From: Caldisphaera sp.
GTDB taxonomy: Archaea > Thermoproteota > Thermoprotei_A > Sulfolobales > Acidilobaceae
Assembly: GCF_023256325.1 (NCBI RefSeq)
Contig: NZ_JAGDXI010000040.1
Span: forward strand, 15,938 to 79,803
Direction: 5' to 3'
Length of the DNA stretch: 63,866 nt
Positions 36,497-45,266 of this stretch are shown piece by piece; positions within the stretch are counted from its first letter, which is position 1, and the number at the start of each line of letters is the position of its first letter. The notes beneath the pieces are model-generated. The model saw only the letters and a program-made list of their open reading frames with translations, was not told the DNA's origin and did not search any database. The position numbers were made by a program, and so were the translations under genes.

Positions 36497-37374
36497 AGTT
36501 CTTTCCTCCTTGCTTCTAATTGCTGAACCTCATATCCCATAAATTCAGCAGCTGTTAATAATGAAACGTTATTTTCCTTTGCAACTTTGTAATGATCTTT
36601 TAATATTTCTTTGTATCTAGTATCTCTTAGTAAATGATGGTCTGCTATAATTATATTTGCAACTTTATTTTCTATAACTTTTTTCAAATTTTCTAAACCT
36701 TTTTCAACAGATTCCTGAGAAACTTTATATCCTGCAAAATACGTAGGTGGGCCGCTTAATATTAAAAGTTCTGCCCCCTTCCATTCAATTAGCTTTTCTA
36801 GTGCTTCTTCATTTCCAGGTCCTTGTATATCGCTACCAAATATTATTGATTTATCATTGCAAAGAATTCTTACCATGACTAGTTTTCCAACTTTAGTTTT
36901 CTCTTCACCATGCCACAATGCTTTGGAAAATTCAAGGGTAATATTATCAATTTTATATGAATTTCCATCAGCTATGTTTATTTCGGCATTTTCTTCTACT
37001 TTATTTTCTTTTAAAAATACTTTAGCTCTAAAATATTGACTTCTATTGATGTTTTTGTTAGGATCTTTTATAAATAACTTTTTTCCAAAATAAAGACCTG
37101 GTTTTTCTTTAATATAATGGTCGTAATGATAATGTGTTATAATTATAATATCAGATATTTTTAAATTTTCTTCAATTTGGTTTAATGTCTCATTTAACTT
37201 ATTTATTTCTATTTCATGAGGTGGAAGACCATATCTTCTAGGTGCTAAAGATGCCCCTAGATCTATCCCTATATTTTTCCCGCATACATTAACAAATGTT
37301 GCTAATGATCTAACACCAAGGCTATCAGAACCAATTATAGAAACCTTAAATTCATTTAAATTAATACTTTTCAA
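36484..37374 (-). CDS. UPF0282 metallo-beta-lactamase-fold protein
   Basis: This 296-residue protein has an MBL-type motif THYHYDHYI near residue 80, 'ALWHGEE' near 152, 'FGSDIQGPG' and IIADHHLLRD near 246. This matches the archaeal UPF0282 (COG2248) family of predicted hydrolases. The activity is unknown. The start is a TTG at 37374 preceded by GGGAA. It is transcribed together with nep1, so a role in RNA or ribosome metabolism is plausible. Confidence 0.83.
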   Translation of the reverse strand: MKSINLNEFKVSIIGSDSLGVRSLATFVNVCGKNIGIDLGASLAPRRYGLPPHEIEINKLNETLNQIEENLKISDIIIITHYHYDHYIKEKPGLYFGKKLFIKDPNKNINRSQYFRAKVFLKENKVEENAEINIADGNSYKIDNITLEFSKALWHGEEKTKVGKLVMVRILCNDKSIIFGSDIQGPGNEEALEKLIEWKGAELLILSGPPTYFAGYKVSQESVEKGLENLKKVIENKVANIIIADHHLLRDTRYKEILKDHYKVAKENNVSLLTAAEFMGYEVQQLEARRKELWKK

Positions 37375-37454
37375 CTCAATTCCCTTTCTTATATTGGATC
37401 GATAATTAAAAATTTTATATGAATTTTTATCAACATTAATATCCTAAAATAATA

Positions 37455-38510
37455 TTATCCTCTTACTTCTATATGGGCTCTTTTAGCGGCTTCCAAATAT
37501 TCATCATAATTTAATGGAAGCCAAGATTTTAATTTATTAAAATCTTCCTTTGTTACAAATCTAACTCCTCCCTCTTCTTTAGCATCTTTAATTATTTCTC
37601 TATAAGCTCTTGATATTCTATCTTTTTTAGTCATTGTTGAAATAATTGCTTTTGTGATATCACCATTGTATATATATCTAGTTTTTAACAGAATTTCTAT
37701 AATTCTATTAATTCTTTCTGGAACACCTATTACTGAGCCTTTTAGCTCTAATCTTCTTGGAATTCCCCAAGGAACTAAACTATCAAGCATACGACTCATT
37801 CCAGGCCTAGGTATTTTATCAACTATCCCTCCGATAAGGAAAGCATCTGCAGTTAAAACATCTTCAGGTTTTAATGCGTTAGGTGCGTCAGGCCTTAATA
37901 TTATTACCTTGTCTGCATCAAATCCCCATAGTATTTCACTAGGCCTTGCGTTTGATATAGATACTTTGTTATAACCTAAGACCTCTAAAATCCATTTGCT
38001 CGTTTCCTCATCTGTACCTGTAATTGCCAGGTGAGAATCCCATAAGTATTCTCTTAGAACTGATAAGCTTATACCTATTTGTAATCTAAGTTTTGCTAAT
38101 TCTTCAGGTGTATGTATGAATTTCATACTCATGTCTATTACAAATAATGGCAATGGAGGTTGAGGAAGGAAATCAAGAAGGGATCTCCAAGATAATGATT
38201 TTATACTGGGATTAACCTTTCTACTTATAACTACGTCAGCTTTTTCTTGGCCATTTGAATATAGAACTATTTTTTTGCTTCCTCTCCATTCCTGAGAATA
38301 AATTTCCTTGCCATGATAACTTTCATCTTCTATAAAAGAATATTCTCTAACTAAAGTTTCAGTAGCTAAGTATTGGAAACCAAGCCTTGTTAATCTATCA
38401 AGTTCCAGCCATTCCCTAGACCCTATTTTAGAATAACCATAATTATCCATAAATTTAAGTAGCGCTTCAAATGGCCTATTGTTTACAGCTGATTTGCTCG
38501 TTTCTTCCAC
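37455..38510 (-). CDS. trm10: Archaeal Trm10-type tRNA position-9 methyltransferase
   Basis: The 351-residue protein matches the Sulfolobus/Thermococcus Trm10 group. The central SPOUT domain (about residues 110-270) includes 'SDLHLAITGTDEE'-like and 'ADAFLIGGIVDKIPRPGMS' segments, with the GGxVD catalytic Asp. Extra N- and C-terminal domains give the archaeal length. It N1-methylates A9 or G9 of tRNAs; Sulfolobus Trm10 makes m1A9. It begins two bases after the RNase HII stop, so both belong to one operon. Confidence 0.85.
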   Translation of the reverse strand: MEETSKSAVNNRPFEALLKFMDNYGYSKIGSREWLELDRLTRLGFQYLATETLVREYSFIEDESYHGKEIYSQEWRGSKKIVLYSNGQEKADVVISRKVNPSIKSLSWRSLLDFLPQPPLPLFVIDMSMKFIHTPEELAKLRLQIGISLSVLREYLWDSHLAITGTDEETSKWILEVLGYNKVSISNARPSEILWGFDADKVIILRPDAPNALKPEDVLTADAFLIGGIVDKIPRPGMSRMLDSLVPWGIPRRLELKGSVIGVPERINRIIEILLKTRYIYNGDITKAIISTMTKKDRISRAYREIIKDAKEEGGVRFVTKEDFNKLKSWLPLNYDEYLEAAKRAHIEVRG

Positions 38511-38512
38511 CT

Positions 38513-39199
38513 CTATTTCATAAATTCTTGCAGAGATTTTGAAGTTCTTTTACTTTTCTTAATATAGAATTCTGTGCCTTTTAGCGTTTCCCATGAGTAC
38601 CTTATATATTCTGGCTTCTTCCCTTTTTTCAATTCTGAAAGCACATAATTAACTGTTTCTTGATCAGATGGATAGCCACTTCCCTTAATGCCATACATTT
38701 TTCTCAGTATATCTAATCTTCTGTCCCTAATTACCTTAGCTATTATACTTGCTGCAGAAACAACTAAGTAATTAACATCGGCCTTAGGTTCAACAATTAA
38801 ATTTCCCTTAAATCCCATTTGTTTTAATTTTATATGCAAGATCCTTAAGTTACCAAATTTATCTATTATTATAGAACTAACATTGCTTAAGTTTCCAATT
38901 TGTTTCTTTAAGTTCAATATATTTTGCAAAGCGGCTTTTTCCTCCAATATATTTATATTGTTTTTGTCTAGATCTGACGGTTTTATAGGTGTTACAGAAA
39001 ACTTTCCATTTCTTATTAAAATTTCGTAGAGCATTTCTCTTTGATTTGGTGTAAGTGCTTTGCTATCCTTAACTCCAATCTCTTTCAGAAAAATTAGATT
39101 ATTTTCTAATATGGCATATGATCCAACCATTAATTCTCCAATAAGACTGCCTCTTCCTGCTTCATCGATTCCTATAATCCAATTATTTTTAATTGCCAT
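38513..39199 (-). CDS. rnhB: Ribonuclease HII
   Basis: The 228-residue protein has the RNase HII opening GIDEAGRGSLIGELMVG (catalytic Asp and Glu, residues 10-26). A further acidic residue lies in IIDKFG, and 'VSAASIIAKVIRDRR' carries the conserved helix. It removes ribonucleotides from DNA hybrids. ATG 39199 is preferred; a TTG 12 bases upstream is in frame. It leads trm10. Confidence 0.93.
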   Translation of the reverse strand: MAIKNNWIIGIDEAGRGSLIGELMVGSYAILENNLIFLKEIGVKDSKALTPNQREMLYEILIRNGKFSVTPIKPSDLDKNNINILEEKAALQNILNLKKQIGNLSNVSSIIIDKFGNLRILHIKLKQMGFKGNLIVEPKADVNYLVVSAASIIAKVIRDRRLDILRKMYGIKGSGYPSDQETVNYVLSELKKGKKPEYIRYSWETLKGTEFYIKKSKRTSKSLQEFMK

Positions 39200-39277
39200 T
39201 CTTTGTCCCAATAATTTAAAATTGGCAAAAATTTTATATATATTGGTCTTTTCTATTAATGTTAATAATTGAAATAA

Positions 39278-39712
39278 TTATTGGCCAGATTGAGCATATT
39301 GGGAGTTTTTCTTCCATTCTTCAACAACATCATATCCATAGACTTCTTTTAATAATTCTCTTCCTTCCTCGCTTACCATATCAGGATTCCAAGGAGGTTC
39401 AAACGTTACTTCTATATCTATATTATCATCAACATCAGGTATTCTATCTTTTATAGCTTCTTCAACAAATGCTAATATTGAACCTGTAACTGGGCAACCA
39501 ATTGCTGTTAGAGTCATAATAATAGTTATTTTCGGTTTGTTATCAACATATTTAGCTTCTATTTGATAAATTAAACCTAAATCATAAACATTAACTGGAA
39601 TTTCTGGATCATATACTTCTTTTAATGCTTCCTCAACCTTCCTTATTAGTTTCTCATCTCCAGATACTTCTAAATTTGGCGGCCTCTTGCTTGACTTTAC
39701 TTGCTCTGACAT
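39278..39712 (-). CDS. MIP18/SufT-family iron-sulfur assembly protein (DUF59)
   Basis: This 144-residue protein has the DUF59 core: 'ALKEVYDPEIPVNVYDLGLI' at residues 28-47, 'MTLTAIGCPVTGSI' with the conserved Cys, and 'IEVTFEPPWNPDMVSEEGR'. Family members help Fe-S cluster delivery. A flexible 20-residue N-terminus precedes the domain. It is a single gene with GGGTAA upstream. Confidence 0.88.
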   Translation of the reverse strand: MSEQVKSSKRPPNLEVSGDEKLIRKVEEALKEVYDPEIPVNVYDLGLIYQIEAKYVDNKPKITIIMTLTAIGCPVTGSILAFVEEAIKDRIPDVDDNIDIEVTFEPPWNPDMVSEEGRELLKEVYGYDVVEEWKKNSQYAQSGQ

Positions 39713-39770
39713 ATTTATTACCCTTGTTATTATTGTTAAGGAGAGTTAAAAATTAAAGTTAATATTTAGT

Positions 39771-39995
39771 TTAGATTTTATTTTTATAAATTTTATAAAT
39801 TATGTAAAACGATATATATGGTGAGGCTAACATTGTTAAAACTCCTGTCCAAAACAATGCGTTGTTATTATAATATTTATTTAATATGATTAAAAAAGCT
39901 CCAAAAAGTGCTATAACTAATGTTAGTATTATTTGTTGGTTAACAATACTCCTCAGATATTTTTCCCTTGAGTTTTTCTGCTTGTTCTTTGACAA
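39771..39995 (-). CDS. Small two-helix membrane protein
   Basis: Up to 74 residues with two hydrophobic segments ('IILTLVIALFGAFLIIL' and 'LFWTGVLTMLASPYISFYII') and basic ends. The TTG at 39995 lies inside the upstream CinA-type gene (56-base overlap). A GAGGAG sequence nearer the first membrane helix precedes only ATT/GTT codons, so the start is uncertain. No family is recognised. Confidence 0.5.
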   Translation of the reverse strand: MSKNKQKNSREKYLRSIVNQQIILTLVIALFGAFLIILNKYYNNNALFWTGVLTMLASPYISFYIIYKIYKNKI

Positions 39996-40749
39996 TTTTT
40001 AAAGCACTCTCCGCAATTTCTTTTGCTTTATTTTTATCTTTATCGGATGCAAGTACTTTGATTTCTAGTATTGGACCTCCAACTTCTATTCCTTTAGGAT
40101 GGCTTTTTATATATAAATTAGAGAATTTTTTATCGACTTGCTCAAGTATTGGGGCTAATGAAGACTCAGGAACTCCCTCAACTTTGAATCCGCATTCAAT
40201 AACTGAAATAGGAGGTATAATCTTTTTGATTCTATCAATAACCTCTTCTTCAAATATTGCTTCCATTTCCTTAGGAACTCCAGGTAATGAAATAATTATT
40301 TTTCCATTTATTTCTAGATAAGATCCAGGCGCTGTTCCTGCTGAATTTTTCAAAGGGATAGCTCCTTCAGGCATGTATGCCATTTTTTCTCTTTCTTTAG
40401 TCATGGGTAAGTTACCTTTTGAAAACTTCATAGATATCATGTTTAGCGCTTCGCTGTTTAAAACAAGATTTCTTTTAGTAGCTTTAGCAACTGCTTCTAA
40501 TGTTTTATCGTCATAAGTTGGACCTAACCCTCCAGTTGTTATAATAATATTTGCATATTTTAATCCTCTTTCCAGTTCTTCAACAATCTCATCTATTATA
40601 TCAGGAACAGTTATAATTCTGGTTACGTTTATTCCCAAGAAAGTTAATTGTTTAGCGATCCAAGAAGCATTTGTATTAACAATTCTTCCAATTAACAATT
40701 CATTTCCAATCGATAAAATCCAAGCTTTCATATTGCTGTTTACTGACAT
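39940..40749 (-). CDS. CinA/MoaB-type molybdopterin-binding-fold protein (COG1058)
   Basis: The 269-residue protein has 'AWILSIGNELLIGRIVNTNA' (residues 9-28), 'IIITTGGLGPTYDDKTLEAV' and 'KIIISLPGVPKEMEAIF', the MoaB/CinA N-terminal fold. Bacterial CinA pairs this with an NMN deamidase domain, which is absent here. Archaeal stand-alone forms may hydrolyse ADP-ribose or FAD. Its stop region overlaps the small membrane protein. The ATG follows GGGGTG closely. Confidence 0.85.
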   Translation of the reverse strand: MSVNSNMKAWILSIGNELLIGRIVNTNASWIAKQLTFLGINVTRIITVPDIIDEIVEELERGLKYANIIITTGGLGPTYDDKTLEAVAKATKRNLVLNSEALNMISMKFSKGNLPMTKEREKMAYMPEGAIPLKNSAGTAPGSYLEINGKIIISLPGVPKEMEAIFEEEVIDRIKKIIPPISVIECGFKVEGVPESSLAPILEQVDKKFSNLYIKSHPKGIEVGGPILEIKVLASDKDKNKAKEIAESALKIVKEQAEKLKGKISEEYC

Positions 40750-40830
40750 TTACACCCCTTTTATTTAATAATAATGTCATTTGTTTATATCTTTTTAGAA
40801 TTATTGACAGTAAAAATTTAAATGCCAGAC

Positions 40831-40847
40831 CGGTCAAATGGACCGGC
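40831..40847 (-). promoter_or_regulatory. Hairpin joining the tRNA-Ala 3' end and its trailer
   Basis: On the minus strand the 3' acceptor strand CCGGTC is followed, after five bases, by GACCGG in the trailer. This would make a 6-bp alternative stem competing with the acceptor stem. It may assist termination or 3' processing. The role is speculative. Confidence 0.25.
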
Positions 40848-40912
40848 CGGGATTTGAACCCGGGGCCTCTCGGATGCCAACCGAGCGCTCTTCCAGTCTG
40901 AGCTACCGGCCC
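40840..40912 (-). tRNA. tRNA-Ala (anticodon GGC)
   Basis: The minus strand folds into a full cloverleaf of 73 bases. The acceptor stem GGGCCGG pairs with CCGGTCC and includes the G3-U70 pair that marks alanine tRNA. The anticodon stem CTCGG/CCGAG encloses loop TTGGCAT with anticodon GGC, and the T arm contains GGTTCAAATCC. CCA is not encoded and no intron is present. A TATA box TTATATTTATAAAA lies on the minus strand at 40937-40950. Confidence 0.97.
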
Positions 40913-40965
40913 TCAAATTACATTTTACAAAGAGGGTTTTATAAATATAAGCATTCTATTTAAAA

Positions 40966-42381
40966 TTATTTCTTGTTTCTTAAAGCAGAAAGAATTGCGC
41001 CAATGCCTATTATTATTGAAGATATTAAATAAAGTCTTCTAAGGCCCAGTAAGAATAATTCCGATGAGATTTCAAAACTTGATATTTGTAATCCTGTAAA
41101 TATTGAAGATAAAATGTTGTGCGGCACAAAAGAAGAAACTATTAAGCTTGCAACAGCTAAGCTCAAGGATTGTCCTAAAAATCTCATCATATTTAATGTT
41201 CCAGAAGCAACTCCTAATTTATCCCTGCTTACAGATCCCATTACGGCACTTGTGTTTGGCGATGAAAACAATCCCATACCAATCCCTATAAGAATCATTC
41301 TTAATGATATATCTATAATACCTGCTTTTGTACCTAATGGTATAAACAATAAAAGGCCAATCATAATTAAAATCATACCAAGAGTCGCTAATATTCTAGA
41401 TCCAATTATATCAGACAACCATCCACTTATGGGAGAAATTATTACCATAGATATGGATAATGATATTAGGGCCAAGCTAGTTAGTAATGGTGAAAAGTTG
41501 AGGATTCTTTGCATATAAAAAGATATAAAGAAAGATAGGTAGAAATAACCAGTATAATTTAACAGTGCTGCCATATTACCTGCAGTGAACATAATGTTGT
41601 TTTTTAATAAGCTTACGTCCAATATAGACAATTCTTTATAATGGTTTTCATATAAAATAAATAGGCCAAAAATAATTAAACCTACTAATGAAATAAATAT
41701 TGAAAAAGAGTTCCATCCTATAAAAGATCCATAAGTTATACCATAGATAATGCTAAGTAGACTGGATATTAATAATATAGATCCTACATAATCCATTTTA
41801 ATACTTGATCTGATTTCAGGTTCTTTTAAATAAATTATTGATAAAATATAACCGATTAATGATAACGGGACAGTAACAAAAAATATATATCTCCATGTTG
41901 TTACGCTTACTATTAATCCGCCAATAACAGGACCTATGGTTGTTCCTAAATAAACGGCAAAGGACCATATACCAAATGCTCTTCCTCTCATATTAGCTGG
42001 ATAAGTTTCTGTTATTATTGCCCCTCCTACAGCTAAAATAAATGATGCTCCAATTCCTTGTATTACTCTCCAAAAATCGAGCTCTATACCATTTAATGAT
42101 AAACCACTCATTATAGTTCCTATAGTAAAAATTAGATATCCATTTGTGAACAAGGGCTTTCTTCCTTTAATATCTGAAAGCTTACCTAAAGGGAGCAATA
42201 GAGCTGTTAAAGCCAAAAGGTACCCTAAAGGAACCCAAATTGTCTCAACATAGCTCATGTTTAAGCTCTTTGATATAACAGGTAACGATACGCTAACGAT
42301 AGTGCTATCTAAGGGAGTTAATATTGCAGCAAAAGAAGTTATGAATGAAACTATCCATAGATATCTTTTACTTGGATTCAT
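40966..42381 (-). CDS. MFS drug-efflux-type transporter (DHA2, 14 helices)
   Basis: This 471-residue membrane protein has about fourteen hydrophobic segments, motif A-like 'GKLSDIKGRKPLF' near residue 66, and motif C-like 'GPVIGGLIVSVTTWRYIF' near residue 152. This is the EmrB/QacA (DHA2) proton antiporter pattern. The substrate is unknown. The gene stands alone; an inverted repeat about 60-90 bases upstream (42441-42470) may be its operator. Confidence 0.85.
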   Translation of the reverse strand: MNPSKRYLWIVSFITSFAAILTPLDSTIVSVSLPVISKSLNMSYVETIWVPLGYLLALTALLLPLGKLSDIKGRKPLFTNGYLIFTIGTIMSGLSLNGIELDFWRVIQGIGASFILAVGGAIITETYPANMRGRAFGIWSFAVYLGTTIGPVIGGLIVSVTTWRYIFFVTVPLSLIGYILSIIYLKEPEIRSSIKMDYVGSILLISSLLSIIYGITYGSFIGWNSFSIFISLVGLIIFGLFILYENHYKELSILDVSLLKNNIMFTAGNMAALLNYTGYFYLSFFISFYMQRILNFSPLLTSLALISLSISMVIISPISGWLSDIIGSRILATLGMILIMIGLLLFIPLGTKAGIIDISLRMILIGIGMGLFSSPNTSAVMGSVSRDKLGVASGTLNMMRFLGQSLSLAVASLIVSSFVPHNILSSIFTGLQISSFEISSELFLLGLRRLYLISSIIIGIGAILSALRNKK

Positions 42382-42440
42382 TTTTCCGCCTTAATTATGT
42401 TTGTCACATATATAACTAACAAATATAGGAATATTAAACT

Positions 42441-42470
42441 ATTTTTCATAAGAAATTTTATATGAAAAAT
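42441..42470. promoter_or_regulatory. 10-bp inverted repeat upstream of the MFS gene
   Basis: ATTTTTCATA and TATGAAAAAT form perfect 10-bp arms separated by ten bases, which is one helical turn. The repeat sits between the 3' end of the SRP RNA (same strand) and the MFS gene start at 42381. It could be an operator for the efflux gene or a 3'-end signal for the RNA. Confidence 0.35.
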
Positions 42471-42493
42471 AAATTAATGTTATTATATTTTTG

Positions 42494-42801
42494 ATGTGCG
42501 GCTTCTTGTTAAGTTACCAAACGTGATAGAGGTTTTAACCCCCATGGTAAATCTTCTCCGCATGCCGTGAACGTTTGCATTCGGGCACAGGTTGCTCCCT
42601 TCCGGGCCTGGCCAGGTTCTCCCGATTAGGGTTGTAGGCATCTGTCCTCCGACAGACCCCCAACCTATGCAAACTCCACGGAGCGGAGTTCATCTTACTA
42701 TGGGGACCTTCTATCACGTTTGGTAACTTAACAAGATTACTGGTCCCGCGTTACGCCTTCGGAGTTAAAGGGTGGCGAGCCCTCCAACCCTACCCGCACG
42801 C
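42494..42801 (-). ncRNA. Signal recognition particle RNA (7S RNA)
   Basis: A GC-rich block of about 308 bases in AT-rich DNA contains, on the minus strand, the SRP helix 8 hallmark CCAGGCCCGGAAGGGAGCAA. The ends pair (5' GTGCGG near 42799 with 3' CCGCAC near 42496, helix 1 of archaeal SRP RNA). A long helix 5 is formed by ACGTGATAGAAGGT-like and ACCTCTATCACGT segments. It assembles with SRP19 and SRP54; srp19 is encoded at 56.1 kb. A TATA-like CTTTTTAT lies near 42830. The ends are approximate by a few bases. Confidence 0.95.
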
Positions 42802-42880
42802 TTATATATGTTAACAATTTAATGATAAAAAGCTTATTGAATATAGCTCAAAAAATATATATTGTAAAAATAAATATTCA

Positions 42881-43753
42881 ATGGGGGCTAAATTGAGTAA
42901 CATAATAGAAACAGAAAAACTGACTAAAATCTATAATAATGGAGTAAAAGCATTAGATGAGCTTGATTTGACTTTGAATTCAAGGATATCATGTATAATA
43001 GGTAGAAATGGAGCAGGTAAGACAACGCTAGTTAAAATTCTTTCAACTCAATTGAAGCAAACCTCAGGAAATGCCAGAGTCTTAGGTTATGATGTTGTTA
43101 ATGATAGGCATAAATTAAGGAAAATTATATGTAGCATTCCTCAAGAAGTCAAACCAGCTGGAATTTCATCCCCCTTGGAACATTTGGTTATGTATTTAAC
43201 ATCAAGAGGTTTTTCAATAAGAGAATCATTTAATTTAGCACGTATGGCTTTAAAAGAAATTGGTCTAGGAGAGTTTATGGAAACTCCTACAGATGAATTA
43301 TCAGGAGGTATGAAAAGAAAGATCTTTGTTGCAATGGCATTAGCTTCTCAAGCTGATGTAATATTTTTAGACGAACCAACTGTAGGGTTAGATCCGATAT
43401 CGAGGCTCGAAGTTTGGGGTGCTATAAGGAAACTTAAAGGGAATGTAATTTTAACAACACATTACATGGAAGAGGCGCAAACTCTATGTGACCAAATAGC
43501 TATAATAGATAAAGGGAAGGCGTTGAAAGTTGGTAACTTAAATGAATTGATGGAACCTTTAAAGGGAAAAGTAAGGGTTGAAGGTATAGGAGAAATAAGC
43601 ATTGGAGATTTAAAGATCTCTTATTTAACCCCAGAGGAAGCAAAAGAAATAATAAGTAAGACAAATCTTAACAATGGAGTCAAGGTTTCTGTTAAACCCG
43701 TAAGCTTAGAGGATGTATTGATTTTAAGTGGTGTTGAGATTGAAGAAAGTTAA
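42881..43753 (+). CDS. ABC transporter ATP-binding protein
   Basis: This 290-residue ATPase has Walker [10 protein letters not shown] near residues 42-50, signature LSGGMKRK near 140, Walker B '[13 protein letters not shown]' near 158 and H-loop [10 protein letters not shown]-terminal 70-residue domain after residue 220 is typical of drug/Na+-export ATPases. The ATG at 42881 lies about 25 bases after an AT-rich TATA element and may be leaderless; TTG 42893 with GGGGG before it is an alternative. The permease gene overlaps its end. Confidence 0.88.
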   Translation: MGAKLSNIIETEKLTKIYNNGVKALDELDLTLNSRISCIIGRNGAGKTTLVKILSTQLKQTSGNARVLGYDVVNDRHKLRKIICSIPQEVKPAGISSPLEHLVMYLTSRGFSIRESFNLARMALKEIGLGEFMETPTDELSGGMKRKIFVAMALASQADVIFLDEPTVGLDPISRLEVWGAIRKLKGNVILTTHYMEEAQTLCDQIAIIDKGKALKVGNLNELMEPLKGKVRVEGIGEISIGDLKISYLTPEEAKEIISKTNLNNGVKVSVKPVSLEDVLILSGVEIEES

Positions 43754-44474
43754 ATTCAATTGGAGGTTTGTTCTAGCTTTTGTTTGGTTTTATGGTTATT
43801 CATCTATAAAAAGAGGATTTTATTATGTTCTTTCATATTTGGCTTTGCCTCTTTCTCTTATGTTCTTTATTTATATTGTTAGTAGAGGTCACTTAATTCA
43901 ATATGCAATATTAGGTGGAATAATATCTATAATTACTGGAAATGCTTTAACAGCAATAGGAGATACGTCATTTTTTAAATTGGAATTGAAATTACAGGAG
44001 CTTTTAATAGCAGCTGATGTAACACCAATAGAGTACTTACTCGGTATGGGATTAGGAAATTTATTATATTCATTACCTGGTTTGCTTTTATATATTATTT
44101 TAGGGTTTGTTTATAATGTAATTAATTTGATATTTTTAGGATTAATAATATTAATTTCTATAATTGTTATGATTGCTGCCACGAGCTTAGCTTATATGAC
44201 AGGCAGCAGAGTATCGCATATGAGAAACTCGTGGGGTGTTGGATCTTTTTTATCAGTCATATTAACTATGCTGCCACCTCTATATTATCCTTATACGTTT
44301 TTACCAAAATACGCAATTATACCACTTATGATATCTCCAGCTACTCCAGCATCAATTTTGTTGCAAATTTTTATGGTTAAAAGTAGTTTAAATTATGAGT
44401 TATTGCTGATATTATTGTTTGAAACATTAATATATTTGTTCTTGGCATTGAAAGTAGGAAAATGGGAGGAGTAA
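43728..44474 (+). CDS. ABC-2-type permease
   Basis: The 248-residue (or slightly shorter) membrane protein has six hydrophobic segments in the ABC-2 arrangement and overlaps the ATPase gene by up to 26 bases. Start candidates are GTG 43728, GTG 43731, TTG 43734 and TTG 43740; the last has GGTG six bases upstream. Together with the ATPase it makes an exporter of unknown substrate. Confidence 0.78.
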   Translation: MVLRLKKVKFNWRFVLAFVWFYGYSSIKRGFYYVLSYLALPLSLMFFIYIVSRGHLIQYAILGGIISIITGNALTAIGDTSFFKLELKLQELLIAADVTPIEYLLGMGLGNLLYSLPGLLLYIILGFVYNVINLIFLGLIILISIIVMIAATSLAYMTGSRVSHMRNSWGVGSFLSVILTMLPPLYYPYTFLPKYAIIPLMISPATPASILLQIFMVKSSLNYELLLILLFETLIYLFLALKVGKWEE

Positions 44475-44475
44475 T

Positions 44476-45225
44476 ATGTGTAGGCTATTTATTTCGAACT
44501 CAAATAAAAACATGATAGAAGGTTTGTATAAATCATTGATTAAAGCATCAAAGAAAGATATTTTTTATAATGGGATAAAGCATAATACTGGATGGGGATA
44601 TTATATTACAAATCCTGAAACTTCATTATATTATAAAAGCAGTAAACCAATATTTGATGATAAAGCATCAATTAATTTAATTGATGAATCAAAATATTAT
44701 GCAATTTTTCATTCAAGACTAGCAGCTAAAGATCAGCCTGTAAGGGGTTTTATAGATTCCCATCCCTACTTGGTTCATACCCAAAACAGCTTAATTGTTT
44801 TGGCTCATAACGGTGTTGTAGATAAATATAAAATATCTAAAGAGGTTAATGTAAATCCAAAACTTTATACAGATAGTGAAGTATTAGGTCTTTTGTTTTC
44901 TAAGTTTGATAAAGATATAGATATGATTTTATATCAAACTAATAAATATATTAAAGATATTGGAGCATTTATTGGTACATTTAACGTAATAGCTATCAAA
45001 ATTGATAGGTTTGATGAAAGCATTAGAATTTCTTCTGCATGCATTTCTGACTATCCTGAGGAAAATGAAAACAATTATAAAAAAATGGTGTTAATTAAAA
45101 ACGAAAACGGTTCAGCTGCTATGTCTTCTACTGTTGCATATTATTACGGTCTCTTAGATGATTCTGGAAAAATAATAAGTAAAGATTCTATTATTTGTAA
45201 AAAAGGTGTGCCATATTTAATATAA
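44476..45225 (+). CDS. Class II glutamine amidotransferase-like protein
   Basis: This 249-residue Ntn-hydrolase begins MCRLF, so Cys2 becomes the N-terminal nucleophile after Met removal. It also has 'TGWGYYI' near residue 38, HSRLAA near 79 and 'HNGVVDKYK' near 112, the glutaminase pocket. No synthetase domain is attached, as in the YafJ/DUG3-like group. It starts two bases after the ABC permease stop with GGAGGAG upstream, so it is transcribed with the exporter genes. Confidence 0.82.
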   Translation: MCRLFISNSNKNMIEGLYKSLIKASKKDIFYNGIKHNTGWGYYITNPETSLYYKSSKPIFDDKASINLIDESKYYAIFHSRLAAKDQPVRGFIDSHPYLVHTQNSLIVLAHNGVVDKYKISKEVNVNPKLYTDSEVLGLLFSKFDKDIDMILYQTNKYIKDIGAFIGTFNVIAIKIDRFDESIRISSACISDYPEENENNYKKMVLIKNENGSAAMSSTVAYYYGLLDDSGKIISKDSIICKKGVPYLI

Positions 45226-45266
45226 AATATTTATATGTATTTCTTATAAATATAACCGGTGAAAAA

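Noticed and set aside
41114-41518. 134-codon open frame antisense to the MFS gene
   Set aside because: It mirrors a long hydrophobic coding region, has no family resemblance, and the MFS frame on the other strand is convincing.
42535-42717. Open frame of 60 codons on the minus strand
   Set aside because: It lies wholly inside the SRP RNA and its translation is an accident of the GC-rich RNA.
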